A stretch of 64,000 nt of DNA from Opitutia bacterium Tous-C4FEB (lineage in GTDB: Bacteria > Verrucomicrobiota > Verrucomicrobiia > Opitutales > Opitutaceae), in assembly GCA_002304445.1 (NCBI GenBank), contig NEVA01000001.1, positions 248,001 through 312,000 on the forward strand, read 5' to 3'. Position 1 is the first letter of the stretch, and each line of letters begins with the position of its first letter. The notes under the pieces are model-generated. The model was not told the DNA's origin and did not search any database. It saw nothing but the letters and a program-made list of their open reading frames with translations. This document shows positions 10,288 through 19,174 of the stretch, piece by piece. The position numbers were made by a program, and so were the translations under genes.

Positions 10288-10768
10288 GCCCGCTAATTGC
10301 GCGAATCGACGCGAATGCAGCATAAGGCGAAGGTTTCATTGTCGGGTGCGCACGATACGGCGGTGTTCCAGTTTCGGGTTGCCGCCGAAGTTCACTAACA
10401 AGCCGAGCGCGTAGCCGGTCGCGTTAAGGTAATTCAATACTTGCGCGACGTGCTCGTCGGTCAGGCGTTCAACAGCCTTTAGCTCCAGGATGATTTTCCC
10501 GCAGCATTCAAAATCCGGGCGATAACTTTGCTTCAAACTCACTCCTTTGTAGCTCAAAGGCAGCGCCACTTGAGGTCTCGAGGGAATCGTCTGTAAACCG
10601 AGCTCGATCTCCATGCATTCTTGGTAAACGGGCTCGAGAAATCCGCAGCCCTTGTCGTTGTAGACTTCAAAGCAGGCACCGATGATTTTGTAGCTCTCTT
10701 CAGGGTAGATCAGGGCGGTCATGATTCTGAATCTCCCAATTCGCGTTCATTCGCGTGATTCGCGGGCA
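10288..10768. mobile_element. GxxExxY gene bounded by inverted CGCGAAT repeats (putative cassette)
   Basis: Two imperfect inverted repeats bound the GxxExxY gene. The left is at 10288-10316 (GCCCGC...ACGCGAAT). The right is at 10739-10768 and reads as its reverse complement with about 5 mismatches in 29 bases. GCCCGC is outermost on both sides and the CGCGAAT units point inward. The right repeat is inside the 3' end of the ABC ATPase gene and encodes its last residues; the left repeat ends 7 bp from the permease start codon. The same repeat pair, without a gene, recurs at 21312-21427. Mobility is inferred; no target-site duplication was established. Confidence 0.5.
10336..10722 (-). CDS. GxxExxY-family protein with PD-(D/E)XK nuclease-like core
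   Basis: A 128-residue protein with the family signature GFLEPVY (GxxExxY) at about residue 27. A nuclease-like core follows: YRPDFECCGKIILELKAVE, i.e. PD...(E)xK with spacing like PD-(D/E)XK enzymes. The C-terminus HVAQVLNYLNATGYALGLLVNFG is typical. The biochemical function of the family is not established as far as I know. Its ATG overlaps the stop of the upstream ABC ATPase (ATGA, 10719-10722), so it is probably translationally coupled. It interrupts an otherwise standard ATPase-permease pair and is bracketed by inverted repeats, which argues for insertion. Confidence 0.92.
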   Translation of the reverse strand: MTALIYPEESYKIIGACFEVYNDKGCGFLEPVYQECMEIELGLQTIPSRPQVALPLSYKGVSLKQSYRPDFECCGKIILELKAVERLTDEHVAQVLNYLNATGYALGLLVNFGGNPKLEHRRIVRTRQ

Positions 10769-11459
10769 AGACTACTTCATCGCTCACCACCGCGCCGCTC
10801 CTCAGTCGGATGATTCGGCCGCACTTCTTCGCCAGATCGAGATCATGCGTCACCAGCACCAACGTCGTGCCTTTCTCCCGGTTCAACCCAAAGACCAACT
10901 CCACCATTGCCGCCGCCGTGTCACCGTCGAGGTTCCCCGTCGGCTCGTCGCAAAACAGAATCTTCGGCCGGTTCATGAACGCCCGGGCCAACGCCACGCG
11001 CTGCTGTTCGCCCCCCGAGAGCTGCACCGGGTAATGGTCGCAACGCGCGCCCAGCCCCACGCGCCCGAGCAGCGCCGTCGCCTCCGCCTCCACCGCCGCG
11101 CCGCCCTCGCCGCGCAACTCCAGCGGCACGAGCACGTTTTCCAGCGCCGTGAGCGTCGGGATGAGTTGGAAATTCTGAAACACAAACCCCACGTGCGCGT
11201 TCCGCACTCGCGCCCGCCCGTCCTCGTCGAGCGCGCCCAGCTCGCTGCCAGCCAGCGTCACCGTGCCGCCCGAAGCCCGGTCGAGCCCCGCGCAGAGCCC
11301 GAGCAACGTCGTCTTGCCGCTGCCGCTCGGCCCCACGATCGCTAGGCTCGCCCCAGCAACGAGGTCAAAGCTGACCTCTTTCAGCACCGTCAACGGCCCC
11401 GCCGCCGTCCGGTAATCCTTGGTGAGCCGCTCGACTTTCAAAATGGATTCAACACTCAT
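10719..11459 (-). CDS. YbbA-type ABC transporter ATP-binding protein
   Basis: A 246-residue ATPase starting at the ATG at 11459 (MSVESILKVERL); a GTG further out is less likely. Motifs: Walker A GPSGSGKTT, Q-loop GFVFQNFQLIPTLTALEN, signature LSGGEQQRVALARAF, Walker [14 protein letters not shown]-loop LVTHD. It belongs to the LolD/YbbA group and should drive the 867-aa permease. The last ~14 residues (ANHANERELGDSES) are encoded by the inverted repeat of the GxxExxY cassette, so the natural C-terminus may have been replaced. It is divergent from the tesA-like gene, as ybbA is from tesA in E. coli. Confidence 0.93.
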   Translation of the reverse strand: MSVESILKVERLTKDYRTAAGPLTVLKEVSFDLVAGASLAIVGPSGSGKTTLLGLCAGLDRASGGTVTLAGSELGALDEDGRARVRNAHVGFVFQNFQLIPTLTALENVLVPLELRGEGGAAVEAEATALLGRVGLGARCDHYPVQLSGGEQQRVALARAFMNRPKILFCDEPTGNLDGDTAAAMVELVFGLNREKGTTLVLVTHDLDLAKKCGRIIRLRSGAVVSDEVVLPANHANERELGDSES

Positions 11460-11501
11460 TGGTCCGACCACGAAACACACGAATCTTTCAAAATCGAGCC
11501 C

Positions 11502-12197
11502 ATGTCCCGTTTCCTTTTGGCCCTCTCCCGCTCTTTGCCCGCTTGGGTGTGTTTCGCCGCGATCTGCTTCCCGACCCTACCGCTCCCCGCCGCCGAGCCC
11601 ATCACCAAGACTTTGGTCTGCTTCGGCGACAGCCTCACCGCCGGTTACGGACTCGAAAGCGCCGCGACCGACGCCTACCCCGCTCTCCTGCAAGAGAAGC
11701 TCGACGCCTCAAGCTCCCCGTCCGCCACCGGCTCCAACGGCACCGCGCCCACCGTGCGCTGGCGGGTCGTCAATGCCGGTCTCAGCGGTGAAACCACCGC
11801 CGGCGGGGCGCGCCGGCTCGATTGGATCCTGCGCCAACCCGCCGACATTTTCCTGCTCGCGCTCGGGGCCAACGATGGGCTGCGCGGTATCGATCCCGCG
11901 ATCTCCGAGAAAAACCTCCAAACCATCATCGACCGCGTGCGCACCCGCTACCCCGACGCCAAAATCATTCTCGCCGGCATGATGATGCCCCCGAGCATGG
12001 GCGAAGATTACGCCCGGGCGTTCGCCGCGATGTATCCGAAACTCGCCACCCGGAATAACCTCACTCTTTTGCCCTTCCTGCTCGAGGGCGTGGGCGGTCG
12101 ATCCGATTTTAACCAAGCCGACGCCATTCACCCCAACATCGCCGGCCACAAAATTCTGGCCGCCACCGTCTGGTCCTACCTGCGCCCCTTGCTTTAA
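11502..12197 (+). CDS. tesA: TesA-like SGNH arylesterase/lysophospholipase
   Basis: A 231-residue exported SGNH hydrolase. A signal peptide (MSRFLLALSRSLPAWVCFAA... up to about residue 31) precedes the blocks. Block I is FGDSLTAGYG with the nucleophile Ser, block II is NAGLSGETTAGG, block III is LALGANDGLRG with the oxyanion Asn, and block V is DAIHPN with catalytic Asp and His. It should hydrolyse acyl esters in the periplasm. Divergent placement from a YbbA/YbbP transporter reproduces the enterobacterial tesA-ybbAP order, suggesting a conserved functional link. Confidence 0.93.
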   Translation: MSRFLLALSRSLPAWVCFAAICFPTLPLPAAEPITKTLVCFGDSLTAGYGLESAATDAYPALLQEKLDASSSPSATGSNGTAPTVRWRVVNAGLSGETTAGGARRLDWILRQPADIFLLALGANDGLRGIDPAISEKNLQTIIDRVRTRYPDAKIILAGMMMPPSMGEDYARAFAAMYPKLATRNNLTLLPFLLEGVGGRSDFNQADAIHPNIAGHKILAATVWSYLRPLL

Positions 12198-12355
12198 TGC
12201 CGTCCTTCAACCGGACCCGCGTTGCCGCCGTTTTCGCTTCCGTGCTGCTCGCGCTCGGCGGCTCCGCCACTCTCCGCGCCGACCTCCGCTGGGCCGCTTA
12301 CGGCCGCGCCGGTTGGGCCGAGAATGTTTCCCGCTCGTCCTTCCCGCTTAATTGA
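12197..12355 (+). CDS. Small exported hypothetical protein (52 aa), possibly a gene remnant
   Basis: The ATG overlaps the esterase stop codon (TAATG), which suggests translational coupling. The 52-residue product begins MPSFNRTRVAAVFASVLLAL and has a good signal peptide with a plausible cleavage near SATLRA. After it only about 24 residues follow (DLRWAAYGRAGWAENV...). So short a mature part after a full signal peptide may mean the gene is truncated. I do not recognise a family. Confidence 0.4.
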   Translation: MPSFNRTRVAAVFASVLLALGGSATLRADLRWAAYGRAGWAENVSRSSFPLN

Positions 12356-12589
12356 AAGGATTCCGCCATTCTTGAATTCACATTCGAGGCCACCCCGGCT
12401 AACCCGGCCAAAGCACGAAGCGGCGGGCGGGGTTCACAGGCATGGCAGGAGGTTGATTTACCGCATCGCGCAAATGGAGCTGGCGCGTTCCTCGTCAAAA
12501 GCTCAACGATCACCCTCTGCCGCCGCGCCCCCGGCCAACGCCGGTGGCCGGATCGTCCGCCACCCCCAACCCCGATCCGAAGAAATCTT

Positions 12590-15500
12590 ATGCGCCTCCC
12601 CGCCCAGCTGCGCCACCCCTCGTTCTCGGCCTTCCTCCTGGCCCTCGCCTGCGCGATCCCGCCCACCCACGGGCAAATCGCCCCGGCCCCCGCCGCCCCC
12701 GCCCCGGGCGCCGGCGAAGCCAAGGCGGCCGAGGCCAAAAAATTGGCCGACAATCTCGTCAGGTTGAATCCGTTCGAGGTCAAATCCTTGTCTGACAACA
12801 GCTACGGCGCACTCAATTCCAACTCGCTCACCCAGTTCGACGCCGAACTCAAGAACGTCCCCGTCTCCGCCGATATCTTCACCGAAGATTTCATCCGCGA
12901 CGTCGGCGTCACCAACCTCGAAGACCTCATGCTCTCCTACGGCGCCGGCGCGGGCACCGTCATGTCGAACCCCGCGGCCGATGCCCTCAGCCAGCAACCC
13001 GGCGACCGCGTCGGCAATCAGACCATGGGCGTTCGCGGCGTCGGGGTGGGCGCCCCGCGTCGCGACGGTTTCGCCGGCACCTTCGGCACCGGCGTTGGCA
13101 TGAACAGCCTTTTCGACATCGAGCGCGCCGATGTCGTGCGCGGCCCGCAGGGCCTGCTCTACGGCGCCAGTGGTGCAGGCGGTACCGTCAACATCGTCTC
13201 CAAACGCGCCAATTTCAACCGCACCTCCGGCCGCGTCGATTTCCGCGTCGATCAACACGGCTCGAAACAGGCGCTCTTCGATTACAACTGGGGCACCCAA
13301 AATGTCGCCGTCCGCATCGCCCTGCTCAACGACCACCAACTCTACCGCCGCGTCTTCATCGGCCATGAAACCCAAGGCATCTACACTCAGGTCGCCGCTC
13401 GCGTCGCCCCACTCCGCACCGTCGTCCGTCTCATCGCCGGCCAAACCGAAAACACCCGCGTGCTGAACTCGAATCAGGAAAACATCGCGTTCACCAACGC
13501 CGCCACCGACCCCCGGCACAACTTCGGCCTCGCCTACCTTCTGCGCAACAACATGGCCGGCGCCAAAGACCCCGTCACCGGCAATCCCTACCCCCGCGGC
13601 GCCATCGCCAACGGCCAACTCACGTGGGACAATCTCAACTCTTGGGCCGGCACCGCCGCCTCCGAATACGTCACCAACAAATACTTCATCGCCACGGCCG
13701 AGACCGTCTGGACTCCGTGGCTCGCCACGCAATTTTCCACGCTCTACAACAACGCGCCCACCGACCGCGCCAACGGCGGCCTCGCCCATCTCAGCGCCCC
13801 GCTGCTCAACGGCAATCCGCTCGATGTCTGGGCCAACGGCGGCACTCTCGCCGACACCGAGCAGCCCACCCGGCGCTGGGCCACCCGCGGCTCCGCTATT
13901 GTCACCAACGATCTTTTCCGCGGGTTTGCCCGGAGCCAGACGCTCGTCGGCTTAGATATCGACTGGGCCGATACCGGCCCGACCGATTTCAGCTACTACC
14001 TCGCCGATGCCAACTTCAACGTCATCTACAACCCCGCCATCCCCTCCAACCTCGGCCGCACCCCGATGCCCCGCATCTGGTGGTCCGTCGCCAACGGTCC
14101 GGTCAAAGATCCGCTCGGCCGCGGCGGCTGGCTGACGCCACGCCTGACCAACGGCGGGCAAAACTACGTCCGTATGGCCAACAACCCCCGCGACCCGAGC
14201 TGGGTTCGCCCCAACAATCCCCTCGGCCTCGCCAGCCTCGCGGGCAATCCCGGCGTATCCGGTCAAAACAACGATGGCCACAACTGGGAAAGCCGCGTCG
14301 CCGGTGTCTACGCCGCCAACAACACCGCTTGGTGGAAGAACCGCATCCACACCCTCGTCGGCCTGCGCATCAACGAGAGTTTCAAAAGAACGCCCAACCT
14401 TTCCACGCTCGCCTCCGCGCCGCCCTGGGCGGAGTCGAACAAGACCAACAAGAGCTACAACCTCGGCATCAACGGTGCCATCCGCCCGTGGTTGAACGCC
14501 TACTACAGTTTCTCCAGCACCTACAACACGCCCCTCGTCAACGCCAACGACCCGCTCGGCAATCCCCCCGCCACCTCCAGCGGCGTCGGTCACGAATTCG
14601 GCCTCAAGTTCGGCGACGAGCGCGGCCGCATCTCCGGGTCCATCCAGTATTACAACACCGACTCGAAGGATGAGATGATCAACGCCGGCGGCGGCGTCCG
14701 AGACCTCGTCAACCCCACCGGACTCAACGGCTCGTTTGACGGCCCCGCGGGTTTTAAAAACCAATGGGTCAACCTCGACCGCACCACCCGCGGCCTCGAA
14801 GTCATCCTCACGGCCAACCCGGCGCCCAACTGGAAGGTTCGCCTCGCCGCCACCACCTCCGACGGCCGCAATCTCTCCGACAAGAAATACCCAATACTCT
14901 GGAACGACGATTTCCACGTGCGCAACGGCGGCGTGACCTACCAGAACGGCAACCCCGTCCTCGTCCCCACCACGCCCAACGTCATCACCCCCGCCATCAC
15001 TACCCTCAATCGCCAGGTCGACCCCGCCGTCCTCCAGGCCCAAGTCGGCGGCACGTGGGAGCCGCTCACCCTCGCGATGATGAACGACCGCACCAACCCC
15101 TACTGGGCCACGCCTGCCGACGACAACGGCCGCATCCAGACCAGCAACCTCCGCCGCGTGCTCCAGTATTTCGTCGGCGCCAACGGCAGCGCCCTCACCG
15201 GCAAGACCGGCCGCTCCACCTCCGACATCCCCTACGCCTGGTCCGACCCCAACGGCACCAAAGGCGAGACCACCGTCGCCAAGAAGGGCGAGAACACCGT
15301 GGGCTACGCGCAATATGTGTTCTCGATGACCAACAGCTACAGCTTCACCGGCGACAATTTCCTCAAGGGCATCAGCGTCGGCGGCACCATCGGCCTCGGC
15401 CTGAAGAACCGCACGTTTTACTACAACATCCCTGGTGGCCGCCGCGAACTCTACAGTTCGCCCGACACGTGGCAGGCCAACACTTTTGTCTCTTACCGTC

Positions 15501-15679
15501 GCAAAATCGGCAAACGCTACGGCTTCTCCACCCAGGTCAACGTCACCAACGTTTTTAACCACTACGTCTTCGGCACGCTCCCCAACAACGGCTCCGGCTA
15601 CACGAACCCCGCCAACCTCGGCGTGAGCTTCTACGGCCAACCCCGCCTGTATGTCTGGACCAACACCGTGACCTTCTGA
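12590..15679 (+). CDS. TonB-dependent outer-membrane receptor
   Basis: A 1029-residue receptor. A signal peptide of about 28 residues (LLALACAIPPTHG) is followed by a Pro/Ala-rich linker and the motif VRLNPFEVKS, which probably serves as the Ton box, as in related Opitutaceae receptors. The plug domain is visible at about 85-210 (VPVSADIFTEDFIRDVGVTN, GVRGVGVGAPRRDGF, IERADVVRGPQGLLYGASG, GGTVNIVSKR). The remainder is a 22-strand type barrel ending in an aromatic residue (LYVWTNTVTF). It should import a ligand using TonB energy. A GH95 fucosidase lies downstream, so a fucosylated glycan fragment is a reasonable but unproven substrate. Confidence 0.93.
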   Translation: MRLPAQLRHPSFSAFLLALACAIPPTHGQIAPAPAAPAPGAGEAKAAEAKKLADNLVRLNPFEVKSLSDNSYGALNSNSLTQFDAELKNVPVSADIFTEDFIRDVGVTNLEDLMLSYGAGAGTVMSNPAADALSQQPGDRVGNQTMGVRGVGVGAPRRDGFAGTFGTGVGMNSLFDIERADVVRGPQGLLYGASGAGGTVNIVSKRANFNRTSGRVDFRVDQHGSKQALFDYNWGTQNVAVRIALLNDHQLYRRVFIGHETQGIYTQVAARVAPLRTVVRLIAGQTENTRVLNSNQENIAFTNAATDPRHNFGLAYLLRNNMAGAKDPVTGNPYPRGAIANGQLTWDNLNSWAGTAASEYVTNKYFIATAETVWTPWLATQFSTLYNNAPTDRANGGLAHLSAPLLNGNPLDVWANGGTLADTEQPTRRWATRGSAIVTNDLFRGFARSQTLVGLDIDWADTGPTDFSYYLADANFNVIYNPAIPSNLGRTPMPRIWWSVANGPVKDPLGRGGWLTPRLTNGGQNYVRMANNPRDPSWVRPNNPLGLASLAGNPGVSGQNNDGHNWESRVAGVYAANNTAWWKNRIHTLVGLRINESFKRTPNLSTLASAPPWAESNKTNKSYNLGINGAIRPWLNAYYSFSSTYNTPLVNANDPLGNPPATSSGVGHEFGLKFGDERGRISGSIQYYNTDSKDEMINAGGGVRDLVNPTGLNGSFDGPAGFKNQWVNLDRTTRGLEVILTANPAPNWKVRLAATTSDGRNLSDKKYPILWNDDFHVRNGGVTYQNGNPVLVPTTPNVITPAITTLNRQVDPAVLQAQVGGTWEPLTLAMMNDRTNPYWATPADDNGRIQTSNLRRVLQYFVGANGSALTGKTGRSTSDIPYAWSDPNGTKGETTVAKKGENTVGYAQYVFSMTNSYSFTGDNFLKGISVGGTIGLGLKNRTFYYNIPGGRRELYSSPDTWQANTFVSYRRKIGKRYGFSTQVNVTNVFNHYVFGTLPNNGSGYTNPANLGVSFYGQPRLYVWTNTVTF

Positions 15680-15690
15680 GCCTCCGCCCC

Positions 15691-15714
15691 GCGGGTCGGC
15701 GTGCCACGACCCGC
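15691..15714 (+). terminator. Hairpin after the TonB receptor gene
   Basis: A perfect 8-bp stem GCGGGTCG / CGACCCGC with an 8-base loop begins 12 bp after the receptor stop. There is no T-tract, so it is a weak or factor-assisted terminator candidate, or an RNA-stabilising hairpin. Confidence 0.4.
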
Positions 15715-15800
15715 AGGTTAAACGAGCCCGATGCGCCGCCGCACGATTCATCCGCCAATCCTTGCCTTGAATTCTCAACTGTCCGCCGCATGGTTTTGGC

Positions 15801-16034
15801 ATAGCTCTCACCGTCGACCAAGTTGCCTCCGATGCCCTCGGTCTGCCGAGCGCAAGCCGGGCCGAGCTCGTGGAGAAACTCTTGGCGAGTCTCGCCGGCC
15901 AAACCAATCCGACCGTCGAACGCCTGCACTTGGATGAGGTTCGCCGTCGCCGTGTGGCCAAGCGCTCCGGCCCCTCCACTTTTGTCGACGGCGACGAAGC
16001 CCTGCGTCTCGCCCGCACCGCCCTTGGGCAATGA
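15801..16034 (+). CDS. Addiction-module antitoxin (Unstab_antitox-like) with ATA in place of start codon
   Basis: This frame encodes 77 residues: (I)ALTVDQVASDALGLPSA, then RAELVEKLLASL, the N-terminal pattern of the 'putative addiction module component' antitoxins (PF09720-type). Homologues normally start M-x-L-T; here that position reads ATA, with an in-frame TGA upstream and no ATG, GTG or TTG between. An ATG at 15790 lies in another frame and stops after four codons. The 3' end overlaps the toxin ATG (ATGA). The gene may use a rare start, carry a start-codon mutation, or have a one-base indel near 15795-15802. Confidence 0.65.
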   Translation: MALTVDQVASDALGLPSASRAELVEKLLASLAGQTNPTVERLHLDEVRRRRVAKRSGPSTFVDGDEALRLARTALGQ

Positions 16035-16306
16035 CCCATCGGTTTAACGCCGAAGCTCTGGCCGAGTTCATTTCGGCCGGCCGTTACTATAACCAGCAGG
16101 TGTCCGGTCTGGGCGATGATTTCATCGACGAAGTGGAATCTGGCAGCCACACGATTCTTTCCAACCCCACGGTTTGGAAAATTCTGGAGGACGATGTGCG
16201 GCGCTTTCTCGTCCTGCGTTTCCCCTACGGCATCTACTACACCGTCGAGTCCGATGTCGTCTTCATTTGGGCGGTAAAACATCTCCATCGCGACCCAGAC
16301 TACTGA
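16031..16306 (+). CDS. RelE/ParE-superfamily toxin
   Basis: A 91-residue protein beginning [20 protein letters not shown], the helix that opens ParE-like toxins. It continues with [13 protein letters not shown] and ends with the beta-sheet motifs [17 protein letters not shown] and [15 protein letters not shown]. The RxFPYxIYY and HxxRDPxY patterns are standard for plant-pathogen-type RelE/ParE toxins. It overlaps the antitoxin frame by four bases. The usual order antitoxin-toxin is kept, but the antitoxin start is abnormal, which bears on whether the toxin is still active. Confidence 0.9.
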   Translation: MTHRFNAEALAEFISAGRYYNQQVSGLGDDFIDEVESGSHTILSNPTVWKILEDDVRRFLVLRFPYGIYYTVESDVVFIWAVKHLHRDPDY

Positions 16307-16346
16307 CAAGATCGTCGAGGTTAGTGCCCGTATCCGCAATTTCCCC

Positions 16347-18959
16347 ATGTCCTTCCACCGCCCCACCGCCTTCGTCCTCCTCGCCCTCACCACCGCGCTC
16401 ACGCCCGCCGCCTTCGCCGCTCCCGGCGACCCGCTCACGCTTTGGTATGACCAGCCCTCCGAGCGCTGGACCGACGCCCTGCCTATCGGCAACGGCCGTC
16501 TCGCCGCCATGGTTCACGGCGGCCCACTCCGCGAGCAGCTCCAGCTCAACGAAGACACCCTCACCTCCGGCGAGCCGCCCTCCGATCTCCGCTCCGTGAA
16601 CCTCACGAAGGACTTCGGCCACGTCACCGCGCTCATCAAGGCCGGCAAAAACTCCGAGGCCGATGCCTACGTCTCCAAACACTGGCTTGGCCGCAACCAA
16701 CCGTGTTACCAGCCGCTGGGTGATCTCTGGCTCGATTTCGCCGGCACCGGGCCCGTCACGGCTTACCGCCGTTGGCTCGACCTCGCAACCGCCACGGCCG
16801 GCGTGAGCTTCCAACGCGACGGCGCCACCTTCACCCGCGAGATCATCGCCAGCGCCCCCGACCAGGTGATCGCCCTCCGCCTGCGCACCGACAAACCCGG
16901 CACCCTCTCGTTCAAAACCTCGTTCACGTCCGTCCATCCCACGGCCAAGGCGTCCACTGCGGCCGGCGAACTCATCTTCCGCGGCCAACTCCCCGGCTAC
17001 GTCGGCCGCCGCGATCTCAAGATCGTCGAGCAATGGGGCGACCAGCACAAATACCCGGAGAATTTCAATCCCGACGGCTCTCGCAAACCCCACGCCGCCC
17101 AAGTGCTCTACGGCGCCGACATCGACGGCAAAGGCATGTTCTTCGAGGCCCGCCTCACGATCCGCACCGATGGTAAAGTCATCGCCGACGCCGACGCTAT
17201 ACGCGTCGAGGGTGCGACCGAGGCCACCGTCCTTGTCACGGCCGCCAGCAGTTTTAACGGCCCGTTCAAAAGCCCCAGCCGCGAAGGTCTCGATCCGTCC
17301 CTGCGGACCACGCACGACCTGCGCGAAGCCGCCGCGCAATCCTACGCCGCCCTCCGCGCCGCCCACCTCGAAGACTATCAAGCCCTCTTCAACCGCGTCT
17401 CGTTTCGCATCGACGGTGATCCCGCCAAAAACCAATTGCCCACCGATACGCGCATCGCCGCATTCCGCGCCAACGGCGACCCCGGACTCGCCGCGCTGCT
17501 TTTCCACTACGGCCGCTACCTCTTGATCGCCGGCTCCCGCACCGGCACCCAGCCCCTCAACCTCCAGGGCAAATGGAACCCCTTGGTCATCCCTCCTTGG
17601 GCTTCCAGCTACACCATCAACATCAACGCCCAGATGAATTACTGGCCCGCCGAGTCCACTAATCTCTCGGAGCTCCACGAACCGCTCTTTCGCCTCATTC
17701 GCGAAATCGCCGCCAACGGCACCCGCACCGCGCGCGACATGTATGGCCGCCGCGGCTGGGTCGCCCACCACAACACCTCGCTCTGGCGCGACACCTTCCC
17801 CGTCGACGGCCGCGCCAGCTCCGCCTTTTGGAACATGGCCGCCGGTTGGTTCAGTTCCCATCTGTGGGAGCACTGGCTCCACACCGGCAACAAAACCTTC
17901 CTCGCCGAAGAGGCCTACCCGATCATGAAGGGCGCGGCCGAGTTCTGCGCCGACTGGCTCGTGCCCGACGACAACGGACAGCTCATCACCCCCGTCAGCA
18001 CGTCGCCAGAAAACACCTTCTTCGCGCCCGATGGCCGCAGCGCCTCGATCACCGCCGGCGCCACCATGGACCACGCCATCATCCGCGAACTCTTCACCCG
18101 CACCATCGCCGCCGCCGAGATGCTGGGCCGCGATCCCGCTCTCGTCACCGAGCTCCGCGACAAACTCGCCCGGCTTGCCCCCTACCGTGTCGGCGTCCGC
18201 GGCCAGCTGCTGGAGTGGCGCACCGATTACAAAGAGCCCGACCCCAAGCACCGCCACCTGTCCCACCTTTACGGCTTCCACCCCGGCAACCAGATCACCC
18301 CCGACACCGCGCCCGAACTTTTCCGCGCCGTCGCCCGCACCCTCGAACTCCGCGGCGACGAAGCCACCGGTTGGTCCATGGGCTGGAAAATCAATTTCTG
18401 GGCCCGCATGTTGGACGGCGACCACGCTTACAAAATCATCCAAAATCTCTTCAATCTCGTGGGCACTTCCGAAACCTCGATGAAGGGCGGCGGCCTCTAT
18501 CGGAACCTGCTCGACGCGCACCCGCCATTTCAGATCGACGGCAACTTTGGCTATACCGCCGGCATCGCTGAACTGCTCGTGCAAAGTCATGGCGGCGTCC
18601 TGCAACTCCTGCCCGCGCTCCCGTCCGCCTGGCCCAGCGGCGCGGTCACCGGCCTCAAGACCCGGGGCGGCTTCGAAGTCGATCTCGCGTGGGCCGAGGG
18701 CAAACTCACCCGCGCCGTCATCCGCTCCAAACTCGGCGGCAACCTCCGCCTGCGCACGAGCGCTCCCGTAACGATCACCGGCGCCCAGCCTAAACCCGCC
18801 ACCGGACCCAACCCCAATTTGTTTTTCGCCACCGTCGCCGCGGGCACACCCGAAATCGCGGACCCCGCCACGCTCCCCGGCATCACGCTCCGACCCGTAA
18901 CCACCGTCGATTTTACCACCACCCCCGGCGCGACCTACACGGTCACGCCAGCCCCCTAA
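16347..18959 (+). CDS. Glycoside hydrolase family 95 alpha-L-fucosidase
   Basis: An 870-residue exported enzyme with a signal peptide (to about AAFAAPG). It contains the GH95 N-terminal beta-domain ([34 protein letters not shown]), an (alpha/alpha)6 catalytic domain and a C-terminal beta-domain. Residues matching the known GH95 active site are visible: NINAQMNYW near residue 425 for the two Asn, SPENTF near 553 for the acid Glu, and IDGNFG near 731 for the Asp. It should release alpha-1,2-linked fucose (or galactose, as in some members) from plant or host glycans. It stands 40 bp after the toxin gene and near a TonB receptor. Confidence 0.93.
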   Translation: MSFHRPTAFVLLALTTALTPAAFAAPGDPLTLWYDQPSERWTDALPIGNGRLAAMVHGGPLREQLQLNEDTLTSGEPPSDLRSVNLTKDFGHVTALIKAGKNSEADAYVSKHWLGRNQPCYQPLGDLWLDFAGTGPVTAYRRWLDLATATAGVSFQRDGATFTREIIASAPDQVIALRLRTDKPGTLSFKTSFTSVHPTAKASTAAGELIFRGQLPGYVGRRDLKIVEQWGDQHKYPENFNPDGSRKPHAAQVLYGADIDGKGMFFEARLTIRTDGKVIADADAIRVEGATEATVLVTAASSFNGPFKSPSREGLDPSLRTTHDLREAAAQSYAALRAAHLEDYQALFNRVSFRIDGDPAKNQLPTDTRIAAFRANGDPGLAALLFHYGRYLLIAGSRTGTQPLNLQGKWNPLVIPPWASSYTININAQMNYWPAESTNLSELHEPLFRLIREIAANGTRTARDMYGRRGWVAHHNTSLWRDTFPVDGRASSAFWNMAAGWFSSHLWEHWLHTGNKTFLAEEAYPIMKGAAEFCADWLVPDDNGQLITPVSTSPENTFFAPDGRSASITAGATMDHAIIRELFTRTIAAAEMLGRDPALVTELRDKLARLAPYRVGVRGQLLEWRTDYKEPDPKHRHLSHLYGFHPGNQITPDTAPELFRAVARTLELRGDEATGWSMGWKINFWARMLDGDHAYKIIQNLFNLVGTSETSMKGGGLYRNLLDAHPPFQIDGNFGYTAGIAELLVQSHGGVLQLLPALPSAWPSGAVTGLKTRGGFEVDLAWAEGKLTRAVIRSKLGGNLRLRTSAPVTITGAQPKPATGPNPNLFFATVAAGTPEIADPATLPGITLRPVTTVDFTTTPGATYTVTPAP

Positions 18960-18970
18960 TTCCGCCTTCG

Positions 18971-18991
18971 GGGCGCGCCTCGTACGCGCCC
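18971..18991 (+). terminator. Hairpin after the fucosidase gene
   Basis: A perfect 7-bp stem GGGCGCG / CGCGCCC with a 7-base loop begins 12 bp after the stop codon. No T-tract follows. The rest of 18960-19174 holds no gene; 19088-19140 contains degenerate TTCCG.../GATTCGCG repeat pieces resembling those at 21.3-21.5 kb. Confidence 0.35.
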
Positions 18992-19174
18992 TCCGCCCCA
19001 ATGCAGGGGGAGTAACCCCACCCCACTCCACCTGCGGCTACGGCATGCTCCCTCCTTCTCTCGGCTCTGATTTGTTCTCCGATTTTTCCATGTCTTCCGA
19101 GACTTCTGTGGGCACCCCTCCGACTCTCGCCTGATTCGCGTCTGTCGCTGGCCCCGACCGACCCCACCCCGCCC

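Noticed and set aside
13952-19031. Two very long open frames on the minus strand (about 850 and 920 codons) opposite the TonB receptor, toxin and fucosidase genes
   Set aside because: They are antisense to genes with clear domains and have Gly/Ala/Val/Glu-rich composition typical of the mirror of GC-rich codons; no family motif is seen.
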